The translations under genes and the position numbers were made by a program. The notes beneath the pieces were generated by a model. It ran no database searches and had not been told where the DNA came from. It was given only the letters and a program-made list of their open reading frames with translations. From contig CM082581.2 of the NCBI GenBank assembly GCA_040954595.2, positions 12,090,001-12,154,000 of the forward strand: DNA of 64,000 nucleotides, given 5' to 3'. Below are positions 10,101-25,100 of the stretch, in pieces. Origin of the DNA: Balanoglossus misakiensis (taxonomy: Eukaryota > Hemichordata). The number at the start of each line of letters is the position of its first letter. Within the stretch, counting starts at the first letter, position 1.

Positions 10101-13100
10101 GGTTCATTAGAATCTCTATCATTAATACAGCAATTCACCTTGACCTCCCAAGAGACGGTGGACTTCATATTAAGCATTTTGTTTCCCTAGCAACCCTGGC
10201 TCAAATCCAGTTTAATTTTGTTCTGTATTGATTAAAAAAAATGAAAAAGAGAGGTTGAGGGTATTCATGACTGGTCATTAATCACAAAAGAATGCAAATA
10301 TAATCACTCCTGTTATCATTATTTAGGTCACTTGACATTGTGGTTTTTTGGAGGTTTTAGGTTACTTGACTTTTTGGTGTGTATCTGTCATCGGAATTTG
10401 AAGTGGCCTTTTGTTGCCACTATGTGATATGAGAACTGTAAATTTTGCTATAATTGGCACGTCAGTCCTCCCAAGCAAGCAAATAAATAAAACAGAGCCA
10501 GCCAGTGGACTTTTTTCAAAAACAGAGTGTCAATGTGACATGAAAGCTGAAATAATTCTGTTTGGCTCTTTGAGTGGCCAATCCCATGATCAGGGGTGTT
10601 CAGTTACTTTTGCTGATGAAATTAACTTCTTTGTGTAGTTGAAAGTCAAGAGGTAAATTGCTGCGTTTTATTTAAAGTGTACATTACATGGCTTGAAATT
10701 AGCGTAGTCACATTTAAACGATTCACTTCTGAAACAATTACAGTGAGTGAAAGGTGTGTAGTGAATATTTTCAAGCAACAAGCAGCCCTATTTTCATTAT
10801 ATTTATACTGACTGTGAGATTGTTCACTGCAATTGGTTGCTTTTGCCAAAAATGATTACCATACAACGAAGCGCCTCTATGCATTATTCTACAAGGTAGG
10901 TTGGTTGGCACTGAGCAATCAAATATGAATAAAGAGTTTGTGTGTTTACAAAACACACAAACTCATTTATGATATTGCCACTTTGTCAATGCTAGAAGGC
11001 TATTGTGAATTCAACATTTATCCCAGCTGATAACATGGTCAATATTTCCAAACATGACTGATAGCCGACATGAGTACTCGATATAAGCCCCAAAGTAGTT
11101 TTAGGTTTATCATGACCTTTGACATGTGTACTTTGAATAAATAGATAATGAGAATACCAGATATGATGATGTTGCTAGCTATTTGTGACTTATCTGAGCA
11201 TCTTAGAGCTGCTATGGCTGATTCATATTTGCTGGCATGGTGTGCTTCTATGCCCTGACCTTGCCATCAAAATTAGGAAGTATGAAATTTTACCACTGTG
11301 TTGCAAATTAATCCTCCCAAGTGAGAATAAAACTAATTGTTCATGTTGTGGCTCTTGAGGAAATTTGCGTTTGCTTGCATGTGATCTATTTCCACTTTAG
11401 ATCAATTGGTACTAAAACGGTTAAACCTATCAGTTCTTTTCAATTATAATAATCTTATTAAATTTTAATACCAGACAACAATGGAAATTACTAATTGTAT
11501 GAGTTCATAATGAACAGAAAGAAAGATAAAACATGAAAAAATTCTATTCTTTTCTATACTTAAATAAACCTAACTGCACAAAGTTGTAATGATAGCAGAA
11601 GAGCATTAAGGGTTGAGAAAGAGGGTTCTAACTGTTGTATGTTGTAACTGTCAATGTAGGTGGAGATATCACCGTGTTTATTGTTTGGATGTCAAGTGTT
11701 GACTCACGTCTGATGTAAAAATTTGCAGCGGCAATAAGATTTACGACATGGACTCACCAGGACCAGAAACCTTTAGAACAGGAAAGTTTTTATAGTCACA
11801 GCATTGAGAATAATCGGCCCTCTCTGTACACACTCCATGGCTGCGTAAGCCTGGGCTAATCTGTTTACGCGGGACCTTATGACACCACTGAGGACCGGGC
11901 GTCTTTGTCTGTTACTGCGACTGAACCCTCGCGGCTGTATTTTGTAAACTATAATGGATTCTCTTAGGCTACGCTCCGAGGTGGTGGTGACAATAGCAAC
12001 AGCTTTTTACGGTCCCGTTGTTCGTGGTTAACAGTAACCCATAAAAGACACCTGACTACCCTTGAGAAAGTGACAACAGGACAGTTCGACAACAATTGAC
12101 AAAAAAAAATCATCGGATAATCTTCCATCCATTTTTTTAAATCCAAAGAACCTTCATGTTCTGTCTTTGTCCCCTTTGAGAGGGCTGTAAGTAAACACAA
12201 GGCTTTGTTATTTTATGCTTGGTCAACAGAGCACTTCTCCATACAATCTTGACAAGGGCAGCGTGTAATGGAAATTGAAGCTTCTAGAATCTGGACAGTA
12301 AAAACAAATGGCAGTTGAAGTTGTTGTATGGCATAAAAAGAAATCATCACAATGACCCTTTTTTCAATCTTTTCTCCTAACTTTGAAAGTAGCATGTTTT
12401 TAAAGTGACATTTTTGCTTGTTTTGTTTATCATTCTATGAAAGGTAAATATAGAGAAAAGACATCGTATAAAAATAGAAGAAAAATCCTGAAATACAATT
12501 TGTGAAAAAATGTTCTGAAAAAAGAAAAATAGAGAAAGTGATCGATGCTTTATCTGTCATAAATCTGTAGAGTTGTGTCCATTTTTCTAACATACATTAC
12601 GAACGTGTAACTTCAAACTTGTGATTTTTTTTAATCAATCTCGATTCATCATCCAAATCGATACATTTCAATAAATGTTGCCATGACTACGACTCATCTT
12701 TCTTTTTTTATGAGCTTCAGTTCTGGTAATACATTAAGAATACAATAGTACGGAAATGAGGAGCAATAAATTTTCTAAGACTTCGTGGAAAGAGAGAGAG
12801 AAGATATCTCTATGGAGCAAGAATTTAGAGACCCTTAAACATGTACTTGTTTTATTGATTTGTCTTTTAGAGTATAGTGTAGAAAAGACTTGCATTGTAA
12901 TGTTCAACTAGAACTGAGATTTATTGTAGGTATGTGGATCAACTGAATTTTTTTCCTGTACCACATATTTTATATGTTACCCATGTATAGCAGCTGGTGT
13001 GCAGTGTTTTAAAAATACATTTGGCCTTGCTATGAAGGAATGCTGTGTTACTTTATATCAGTCTGAGATTGGAATTTGTTTATGTTTCAGTCAACGCATG

Positions 13101-16100
13101 AAATAGTATAGACAGCAGGTCCCTGTCAGTTTCCATGACAACACCCTCATTTCTATACGAGGCACCGGTATTGATCAAGCTTTCAGATGTACATTGTACT
13201 GGTGTGTTGGCTGCTCAGAGAACTGCTCAGACGATTAGATAACAGAACAGATTGAATGAATATGCAGGGTGGGACTCTAATTAAAGGTGTTTGCTTTGGT
13301 TAATAAAAGAAGGGGAAAATAAAGGCCCAAGGGAATTTGCTAAGAACCGGTGAAATTTGGCTGGTGTATTTTGCTGTACAAGTTTGTTGGTATAAATTTA
13401 TTTTGTTTTAAAATTAATGCCTCTGCATTGGACAGCTTCTCAGAGTTCAGTTGGTGATGTAATCTTGCGAAACAACGTATGGCCAGGATTATAACTTAGA
13501 ATTGTGAGCCCACTATCTTTGTTGTCACGTTACAGAGAAACATGGAGATTGTCAGTTTACAAGCAATCTGGTGTCAAACATGGTGTTCAGATACAGTCTG
13601 TTAGACTCGTTGTGAAGCATTCGAGGTCAGAATTTGAAACAATCGTAAAAAAATCACTGAGGTCTGGAATGGCCGAAATTTTATGAGAGTGTTGCAAGCC
13701 CAACCTGACCCAGTATGTGGATTATAAAAAATCCTATGGGTAATGCCATGTGTGAAAATAAAAGATGTTTTAAGAGCAATTCTACCGGGCCCTCCTCATA
13801 CAACAGCCATTTTGAACATGTAACAATAGTCCATAAACAACCAATACATAATCAGTAAATGATTGCATTTGGTCTGTTGTGTGAAATTTTCTTGATTCAT
13901 CATTTTCTCGTGTTTCGCTCTAAGCCATTGCCACTTATTATATTGTACACACCCTGACAGACAAGTCGAAGTAATTGGAAAATAATATATCAATTTGCAA
14001 ATATTTGAAATGTGGTTGAGTTATTGTGAAATTGACTGGCTGTCAAAACGGACAAAGCTGTTCATGTCTGACAGAAGAGATGGATGAGATGGTACAAGGA
14101 TGTGCATGATTTAATTTAATGGAATTAGAAGTTTAACAAAGAACTGCCTAGCCTGGTAGCCTTCATGTATGGTTGCATGGATGGAAAACAAAGGGAGAAG
14201 CTTAATATGGTTGGATGTATTGATGGATGAGTGATTTATGAAGGTTTGACAAAACAATATCATACATAAGCATCATTAATTCGACAAAAGATGAAAACAG
14301 GCAGAACCTCCATGAATCCTTCCCAAAAAAAGGGGGGGGGGGGGAAATCAGAAAAGATGAATTGTCTTTGTAAATTTCTCATTCGCTGAACTTGAAAGGC
14401 AAAATTGTTCAGGTGTGAAATTTACTAGATATGGAAGTGAAAATATGTTATTGATGAAAAATGGATCTTTTAAATTTCAGAAATTTATTGTGTAATGTAA
14501 GGGTTGCCTTATACTAGAAATATGAAGAAATAGCTGCATTTAGTCTGCATTTTAATTGAGAATATGACCTCCATGTCATCAAATTGTTATTTTACAGCCA
14601 GCTTTCTCATTAACACACTCCGGTTCAGATTCACTGGCAGATATTTCATTAAAAATGAAAATTCATGTGAAATAAATTCCTTCTAAAGATACATGCCACT
14701 TAATTGCTTTTTTATTCAGAATATGTAATTCCAAGTATTGGATGTAACAACTGAGGCTATACATGTATCCATGTAGGTGGTGATGCTATGGTATTTGGAT
14801 GAGTTGCGAGCTTTGTGTCATGTTGCCATGGTGATAATCATTTATTAACTGGCTGAGGGCAATCTGCTTGTGACCAGTAAGTTACAGCGTGTTGCAGAAC
14901 AGGAAGTGAATGATTTCCATGGCAACTGACATCAGAACTGGTGTATATGAAAAATGTGAACTAATATAAATCTTGGTTGATATTGAAATAGTTCGACAAT
15001 TTTTGAATGTTTCTGAGGCATGCTAGCAATTTTAAAGCACAGGTGTTCTTCTTTTGGTTGGGTTTTCTCAGCTTTGGAGAGGTATTAAAGTAGGGGAAGG
15101 TTGATTGACATACTTTATTCTGTCAGCGTGTGGGATTGATTAGTAAAGAATATACCTCGAGTTTTCGGGTTCTGCAAATCCAGATTAGTGCTTGGCAATC
15201 ATGCCACTGCGAATTTCTTCAGAAGTTGATAGCGGGATTTGTCTTCTGTGTGTCAAACACGGCATGTGAAAAGGGTATTCAGCTCTGACAGAATGTGATA
15301 TCGCTTCTCTGGCAGCAAGGTTTCCAGATAGCGCAGTGTGACTATCAAGATATGCCTTGATGCTATGTAGCCATTACTTTTTAGTGACATTGCCACTGAG
15401 TTATTCAGGTATCAGATACAACCTTGTATAGCAGTCATGGTTCTTTGATACTGACATGCTTCTGTCACACTTTGCGATATAACCCAGTGGCTATCATAGC
15501 ATGTGGTCCAGAGAATGTGGCGTTTCCACGTAAAGCCTGTTATCGTTTTTGTGATTGGTGAAGATTTATAGCTTGTGGTATTCTGAACATCAAATTACAG
15601 TGATTAAGGCATACAAAGAGCGTGCAGGGGTAACTTTAGAAGCGAGTATTTTCAATATTTTTCTCACTGGGAATACTGGTTATTTGACACTTCAACTTGC
15701 AATTGAAGCCAGGAATTCAACAGTGGACCTCATCGGCTGTATATAACCATCTTTTTTTTTCGCGTGTCACCCACTAAAAATCTGTGATTGGATAGATCTC
15801 AATTTGCCATGGTAACGGTAACTAAATTTGCATAGGTGACTGTACACCTTTAATGTACAGGAGAGGTGATGGTGCAGTTGCTATGATACCAAATTTATTT
15901 TTCAAAGGGGACTCAGACTGTCAGTTCATTAATTTTGTATTTTGCGCATAATAATGTGCTATGTAATAGGATTTGTTTAATTAGAAATGTTTAGGGACAT
16001 TCTGTAAGTGCTGTGTATACGGAGATTAGTTCACCTGAGGTGACAGCCAAGCATCAATGGTTGCCTAGCGATGAGTTTCAGTGGCAAGAAAATTTGCATG

Positions 16101-19100
16101 TGGAGTGTGTTTTGTATGCATTATAACACCAGCTGATTCTGGCTGTAAATAATTGTGCAGTTACAAAACAAAAAGCACAGGAGAGAATTGTGCTTTACAT
16201 GAAACATTTGGAAGCATCTTCCCTATTAATTATATGGCAAAAATCGATGGAATAATCATGCTAAAACTATGTAGTTCAGCAACTGCATGATGTGTTTTAA
16301 CAAGCTGTTTTAGGGCAAATGTATTTTACAGAAGACTCGTGCAGGATCAGATGTGGTCCATCAGTTTTGAGTCAGAATATGGATCAGAGTCATTGCAGTC
16401 CATCTTCATTGCAGTGTGTTGATTGGACATCTATACATGCAAGTTCATGGCTTGTCTGTCATGTAGCTGGTGATATTCAGCAGCTGTTGTTATTGATGAT
16501 TTTTTGTGATAGCTTAGTAAGGGAAGTCAATGAAGGCAGATTTTGTCCTTCAGTATCTATTATCCTGTTGTTTGTCCTTCCTACAACATATGACCTGTCA
16601 GATGCTAATCGTAGCCTGCTATATTGACTAGCTGCTTGATAAAAGTACAGAGCACATCACTAATTTAAGAGATGCCCCTCTACTAATAAATATATGGATT
16701 GTCTGTTAAAGAAAACCAGATAATTCAATGCCTCTGATATGAACTGTCAAAGCTGAGCCAAGGAGTGTTTTTGATCGACCCAGTACAAATTGTATGTTGG
16801 GATGTCTGATTAAGAAAAAGCAGCGTTGCTGGGACAAGTGCTAGGGTCTCTTGTACTCTGTCCGTCAGTCCAGTCATCATGCTGAAGTGAATAAATACAC
16901 TCTGTGGGGACAACAATGACAAAAAAAGAACCCCCACCACATCAATAGACAAAGAACCAGCTACGTTGATATCACTGGACAAAGGTGTGACCACGCTTGA
17001 ACATCAAACATTGGGAGATTTTCAGCCTTTTTTTTTGCAAAGACTTATGCATCCTAATCTGACAATAATCCAATCATGCCAAGGCACTACACAATATAAG
17101 TCTGTAAAAGCTAACCTGCTCTGCACAACATTAAACTATAGTACAATTCCACTGTTTTTTGAATTTTGAAAAAATATTAATAAATAATATATTCGACTAA
17201 TGCTTTGTGAAATGTCAATAAATGTTTTATTAGCCAAAGATTGACAGAAAAGCATCTATAATAAGGCCTGACAATTTGGGTAATTTTGTGAACGGAATTG
17301 TTATAACTGTCTGGTACCAAGAATGTCAGAAACATACCGTGGTAAACCTGAAAACATGAGTAATTGTCCTGAAGAATGGTTGCTAGGCAACCTGATGTAA
17401 AAAGGGTAAACATCACCTTTGGAGATGTATGGTTGGATGGGAAAGAAGTATCCAGACACTTCATTATGCCATTTGTTGTCTCCCAATCTGAAACGGAAAA
17501 ATAAAAGAAATTTGCTTGTGTGGAGGCCGTAACAAAGCGTGCGTGTTCAGTATTAAATCCTCATTGATTACCTTATATAATTATATTCATGACTGTGTCT
17601 GACTTTCAGATGTATTTGTCTATTTATAATAGGTTTTTAATGTCTCATTAATACCATTTTTGTTCCATGATTTATGGATAATTTTTGTTTAGAATTGTTT
17701 CATGTTCTTCAACCAAGTGCGTCAGATCTATGTCATCTGCGTTAAAATGTATTTGGCAAATTTCAGTGTATACAGGTTTGATACATATAAATGAAAATAT
17801 GGCCGCTGAATTGTCGACATGTATATGCTCAATGTAAACCACTCAAAAAAGTAACAGAAATCCCATACCTGTCACTGTGTGTATTCCCTAATAAATTCTA
17901 TTGTAAAATTTCCTGGTTTAAAAATCTGTAAATATAGTGTAATGTTGCATATACATGGCAGCTGGTTTCAAAAACGACACCTTGAGATATATAACGACTG
18001 CAATTTGAAGTTTAAGTGAAAAAGCCAAGATTTTGTGAAGTATGACGAGACAATGCACACTATGTATTTTTTTAACAAACAGTGACCACACAAAAAAACA
18101 GAGTAATGTATCATCGTTTGTGGCCGTGTCAGAAATACTTGGAAGATTTTATGACTATTTGCAGACAGGAAGTATATGCTTGGAGAAATGCTCTTAGCAG
18201 TTCATTTGCTGTGTTTTTGAAAACAAAAAATATAACAATGAATGCAGGGAAGGATAACAAAAGGAGAAAGGTTAGGTGGCTATTGGCAACAGGAAATATA
18301 GATTGATGGATGTTCTGTTTGCTTTTATTTTGAAGAAAACAGTTCAATCTATATATTTGCCAATGGGGCTTTTTTCCCCAGTTACTCATTCATGATGTTC
18401 AATATGCATTTCTACCGAACAAGTACAGGTAGAGAATTTGTCGACTCTGGTATCTGCTTTTTAGTTTTGTATGTTACTCTAAATATTTTCCATTTGTGAA
18501 GAAAACAAAATGTGCCCTGATGATGATAAGTCATCTCCGTATGAACATATTTCAACGCTGGCATTTTTAATACACTACTAGTCAGTGATAATATAATGGC
18601 AAGGATATTTTGTACAATTTATGGATTTTCGAACAAAATCAATTTATCTGAAATGGTATATATTTCCCTGGAACAAATTGAAGCACCTATTGACAAAGGT
18701 GGCCTGGTTCTTTTGTGGCTCTACAGCTCATTGGTAATTTTTACATGAGTTACCATGGTAGCAGTGTAGTAGATCTGACAGAGAGGCAGATTTTGATCCA
18801 GGGTTTTTTTGAAGATGACAGTAGATAAAATTAACAGAGCTGTCAAGTTGCAGTTCATGATTTGTGTTTGGTTGTTTGTTTTCATCCAGACATGCTCGCT
18901 CACATGTGTATTTTAGGTCATCCTGAGTCAAACCAAGTGAAGTATTTGCCTAAGTTTAGTACAACGTGGTTGATTTGCCGGTATTTTGGCATATTACTTT
19001 GTAATTTGGTGACCAGATGTATTTGTAGACATTGTTTTAAACAAAATTACCTTTTTTGCTTGAAATCTTTTGCTAAAAAGCTAATCCTGTATACAGTTCT

Positions 19101-22100
19101 ATATCGTCATCAGATTTTGTGTGTACTCGAGAATCTGATAGTTCCCCATCAGATCTTTTCATCTGATGGATTCAGTCAGATGAAGAAACGGACCATTTTA
19201 ATGAGCACTGACCGAAAGACTTGCTCATGTGCTATTGATTCACGATCGGTTTCTTCTGAAAAAAGAAAGATCTGAAATATTCAGCACTGTAATCATTATT
19301 AGAATGCCAGTCAATTACACCATAGTTGGGGCAATCATATTCCCTCGATGTTTACTCAAGCATCAGGAGTCTGGGTTTGGAAAATTGTTAATGATGATCA
19401 TTTGTGAGATCATGCGTGCAAGTTATGTAGGGGTTTCTTGTATCCAGTGGATCTCTTGAAATGCAGTGTAGTTCCGCTATCCCTCATGATGTTTCTGTAT
19501 CTGTTAGCTTGGCACTACTGCCAGAAACTATGCCTCCACTCTGACATGTACTGTGTAATGGACAGGATTGTTTGTGCAGTGTTTTGCCTCTACTCAGAAA
19601 TTTGAACTCGACCTTTTTGGTTGAGTGTCTCTGTGACTGGCTCCTCCTAAGTAGGGCCATTAGCCTGCCTGTGTTTGGCAGTAATTTAAACAGGAAACTT
19701 TGCGAGTCTGCCCTCAGCGCAGAGAATTAAGACCCTTGATTTGCAAATTTCATGAAGCTAATCAATTTTGCTTGAGTTCGGGCATGGCGACATTTTAAAG
19801 GTTTCACTTCATTGTTGGGTGACTGTCAGAAATCTGTGATGTGGTTTAGGGTTATTCAGGTCATTAACTATAATCGGTTAAACTCGCTCCATTTTTGAAA
19901 TATGACTGTATGAGCACATATCAATTATTCCATTAACACGGCTGAGAATAAAATGATGTACGTTGAACACTGCTGTACTCTCTTCTGTGGACAGAATGGG
20001 GAAACACTGTTACACTAACGTCAATACAAATAAAACCATGTACATATTTACATATTCTCATTCACATTTCTGTGGTTTTATATATTCACATGGATTGATT
20101 TAATGGTGATGTCAGTTCTAATTATGGATTCAATGAATTTACTTTTTTCAATTCACTTCCCATGAACCATATTCACCATTTATGTACGTAGACACAGGTA
20201 TTTTCTCTCCAACACTCTGATGATTAGCTGTATAATTTCCTGAAGTAGAAGCAAGGTGATGACAGGTTGACTCTTGCCCTGAGTGTGCAATGTGATATGC
20301 TGCCGAATTGCATTGTGGGAAAATGATTGTTTTGATGTAGAGAGTCCATTACACTAGACGCAATTTCAACATTCTATGTCCTTCTGACGTACTAGTGAAG
20401 CCAGCTACCTGCCTTCACCTTGCAGATCTTCGAGAGTGCATCGATATATTACAGAGAATCAGAACATTATAGCAGTAAAATATGGGGTTTGTGAGAGAGG
20501 CTAGCTTCGATGAGGTCGGTACCGTGGCTGTGACAGAATTCAAAACACGACCTAGCTCTCATCAATTTTATTAGCCGTCAGTGTTAGTGGATTTATTCTC
20601 AGCTGTGCATTTTAAATATCATTAGAATTCTGATGATAATAAAGGGATGTCCCCGCCCCCAATATGCATCAGATCATTTCAGCTAGTAGAACTAAAATTG
20701 CACAATTTGAGTAATCTTATTTTCTAGCTGTCACCTGTATTTGTTTAATGTTCGCGTGACATGAATTCATGCAATGCCAGAGCAGAATGGTTGGTTTTGA
20801 GTTATGAGGTCACAATGTCTGGAATTTTCACATGGAATACCGAGAAATGCCCCTCCTGGTGTTCATCTTAATCATACGGATGAAACATCTCCAGGAAACC
20901 AGCTTAGTACGGAATATCCACTAATGGAGACAGGTCTTGGGAGTTCGCAGTCGGTCACAGTCAGTCAGCGCCGCCATGGAAACCATATCAATTCACAAGT
21001 GTAATTTAGTCTCTCATTTGAGTGTTTTCACCCTCAAATAACACTCTCATTGGGACAGATATTAAAAATAACAAGTAGTTCCTAATAGGAGTCATTTGTG
21101 ACAATTATTGATATTAATGACAGGTATATAGGGATAAAGTGTCACCTACATGTGAAGGAATGAGAGGCAATAGCACACACCATTTTGAAAGAAGAATTTT
21201 GATACAGAATATTTATTTTGAAGTAAGTGCAGTAATCTTATAAATATTACATTTGACAACACTGAACACACATAAACAGATCAAAAGGAAAACAAATGTT
21301 TTTAAAAATAGAGAGTTTATGTTTTGTTCTTTCAAAGGGAAGCTTGATTAAAAGGAACCATCATGGTGATTTGTGTTTACAGGCTTCATCCAATTAGATT
21401 GATCTGCCGTCTATAGATTGTAAATTAGGACATTTCTAGGTATTCCACGATGGTGAATGAATTCCAGACGATTTACTAGGTCTGTAGTCAGTCAGAAGAT
21501 GTTCCTCAGAGTTTGCCTGCCAGCCCAATTAAAATAACCTTAGACCCGGCAACTAGAAAAAACACAAAGAAGCTATTTTTGACCACGCTTTCTTTTGATG
21601 GTGTTCAATGTAGTCTTCCTTCTGTCTGTCAACCGTTAGAAAAACCCCTGAATAAAACATGTGCCATCTCACTATACAAGGGAATGTCATTAAATGCTGT
21701 ATCTGAAAGATTCTAGTTGTGTAAAAGAGTTCATAACCTTTTGCAATTGAAATTTGGTCTTCTTTTTTGAAACATGGTTCATAATTCTCTGTACATAGAA
21801 ATTGATATTGAATTAATTGGCTCAAGCTGATTAATGGAGATATGCAATATTGCAAATGTTTTCATCTGAAAGCGTTGAAAAGAAAAATGAAATATTAAAA
21901 ATAGAACCCTGCAAGCCAGATTACATTGGGAGTTAATGGGGTATTGACTTCAACAGAATACAAACTGATAATGACCTTGATGTAGTAAGAAGATCTTACA
22001 GAAAATAGAATTTTATTGGGTCGACCTTGCGCTATTATGTAGGTAAGAGCACTGTCAGAAAAACCATCAAAAGGATGGATGGCCCTTGGAAATGGGCAGT

Positions 22101-25100
22101 GGCAATGACATGCTTGAATAAAAGACTGAACATGATGGGGTCGTAGAGATTCGTAGTTGAATACAGGAATTACCCAGTCCTTTGGAATTAATACCCATGA
22201 GCCTGAAGCTGTATTAAATTTAATCGAATATCAATAGCAGAGACAATGTGATCAGAAAATGAAGATTTTATGGAAGTTACCCATTGTGTACTGAAAAGTT
22301 CTGTAATAAAGTTTAGGAAGGCCCAGCTATGATAGTACAATTGAAATGCCCAATTTTACTGAGTGGTCGAGGACTCCCTGATGTAGAATGAAGCCTTGCA
22401 CCACTAGGACCTGTGATGTAACTTCCAATTTACATTCAAAGGTTCTAGGTTTTAAGGTTTGAACGGCCATTGGCAATCAGTTTGGTTGACAGAGAATCTT
22501 GGCTAAGGTTGATGAGCAAAACTGACACGTAAAACATCGTCACATCCTGTTTAAGTAGTCACTTACTTGCGTGGCTAGGATCACCCTGAAAATGATTACG
22601 AGATACAGTTTCAACTAAATTGCGATTTAATGGAAAAGAACCATTAAGGCCACTTGTGTCATTTACAAGGCTCTTGTTCCATGATTGTCTTTCAAAAAGT
22701 ATCCAGAAAACGCAAAATGTTAACCTGATGATTCCAAATTTCTGAGTTTTGCCAGCAGCAGTTTTTACTATGGCAGATCGTATTTCAATGATGATTGACA
22801 GCTTGTTGGTTCCAAAGAGACCTTTAAGAATCCCTGTTATAAAACACTGAATTTTGTCACATTAGTGAAATATTGGCAATTTAATTGAATATTTTGTCAA
22901 TTTTTAACTTCTTTTTGATTAACATTGATGACAATTTAATATCAATGGGAATAAAAATGTCAACCCTTGTACCAAGATGGCTCATATGATTTATAAAGTA
23001 TAAATTCACAGTACCTGACATAGTACTTACCTATGATGATAGTATCACATGTGCTTATCAAACATGTAACTCAGATTTTGACTTCTTGTCATGCGTAATT
23101 GATATTTGCTCGAGAGGGAACACTTGTTTGGTTGATACTGGTCAAAGGTCATGCAAAGGTTACAGAGAACCCGGCAACATTGGCAGGCAACGTTTCTTCG
23201 TACTTGCTGAAGTCTTTTCAATTCTTCGGTCTTGTTTCATCTGTTTTATCGTTAAACTACTCATTCAGGAATTACATGGTCAGTTTTTCAATTATGAAAA
23301 AGTTGGAAAGTTAGAAAATTGTAAGAAGAAAAATCAAGCCCCTTTAACCCAAAGACACTGGGTCTATTTGTTGCAAATGGAAAATGTTTATAACCTCTTG
23401 ATCCCTGGCTAGGCTTGACCCATCATTTTCTATGGTAAAGTTGGACCTCTACAGAGGAAAGCAAGGCTGAAAGGGTTAATGCTGTGTGCTGTCTGCATGT
23501 GGCAGTAGGTTTCCAAGGAAAATGAAGAAAAACAAACACTGTGTCACACAGCTACTACAAATGAAAACTATATTTTCCATACCCCTAACAGAGAAACTAA
23601 TAACAGAAAGAGTTCATATGTGAACATTGTTTGATTTGCATGTTTGCTTTTTTGGCACCTGACATGCTAGTAGTTTAAGGGGAAAAAATTAATGATGACG
23701 AACTAGAAAATTTATTGGAGGTAGCTTTAATTAAATGTGTTGACTCAGCAGTTGTTGGAACTCTGTTTATAGCATGCGTAAATTTAGCGCATCTCATTAA
23801 TTATTTTGTAACGAACGGAAAGCGAGCGTTGTTAGCATTCATTCAGGTCATGTACGAGTAGGACCTGGCTCTAGCATGGACAACTTTTTGTATCAAACTA
23901 AATTGACCAAAAACGATCAAAAGAGAGTAACTTTGTCCCTGTAAGAGTGAGTGTACACATCTTAAGTTCACTGGCTTCATTTCATTCCATGTACTGAAAT
24001 TATCTTGTCTCCTCTAACCTCCTGCAAATTAATGTGATCTATTTTTTCCAAGCTTGCTGACGTCCAGGAAGATTTTTATCAATCAAAATTGATTGTTTTC
24101 AGTCATGGAGACTATATTGACAGGGTACTGACGCACGGATGTAGCTCAGTTGTCATGGGAACGGTTAAGCCCTCTTTAGTGCAATTTTCAAGTCCACGTT
24201 CTTATGTGCAATGAGTAATCTGTAATAGTGGCCGCCAAAAAAATTCAAGTGTGTGCAAGTATTCTTGACTTCCTTTCTTGAATTGTTCACTGCTCGTAAT
24301 TATCTCTGGAAGAAAGTCGTATGATTTTGAGTAGAATCATAAGCGTCATTCTTATTAGATAGGCAAAATCTGACTTGGACCTAGTCTGTAATAGATACTC
24401 GTCACTGGGGAATAAAGGTTTGGCGTGTGTTTGCACTCACATCGTTGTGCCTGATCAGAGCCAGTAAAACAGTCCCCCTTACCTGAAAATCAACAGCGAG
24501 AGCTTCAACTAGGGCCAGGACTAGTGTAAATGTGTCCACACTACCATTTCACACTGGCTCAAATTTTAGGCTGTACCTAACGCACCCCCTACTTTGACTA
24601 AACTAGTCAGGTGCTGGTCCATTAGATTTAAAGAGGAAGTTATCTTCCTTCTGTGTACATAGTGATATTTCTATGAATCCATTCCAAAGGATAGTTGACT
24701 GAAAAGTACTTTGACTCGGAAAAGGTGATATCTGATAATGTGTTTATTCATCTGAAAAATGTGGCCCAGTATTTTGTGAAAATCTGTTGATAAAATTGTA
24801 CATGTACTCCGAAATATGGAAGGAGTCAAAACAAAGTAGGTCAACATTTATCTGTGACAGCAAATCAAACATCATGATTTAAATATTTGCCATCCATAAT
24901 ATTTCTCCCATATCGCTAGCAGATCATATATAATTATGACATTTTTGCTATTTGTTTAAGTCATGAAGAAAAAAAGACGTTAAAAATAGCAACTAGGACT
25001 GTCTGAATTGGATATTAAAGAAGATAATCTGCTTATATTCAGGTTATCAAATAATGATCATTAGTATTATTTTACATACAAATATAATCAAGTTATTAGT

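Noticed and set aside
18862-19275. Plus-strand open frame of about 130 codons in intron 1
   Set aside because: Cys/Leu-rich chance frame in AT-rich sequence, with no domain and no splice or promoter support.
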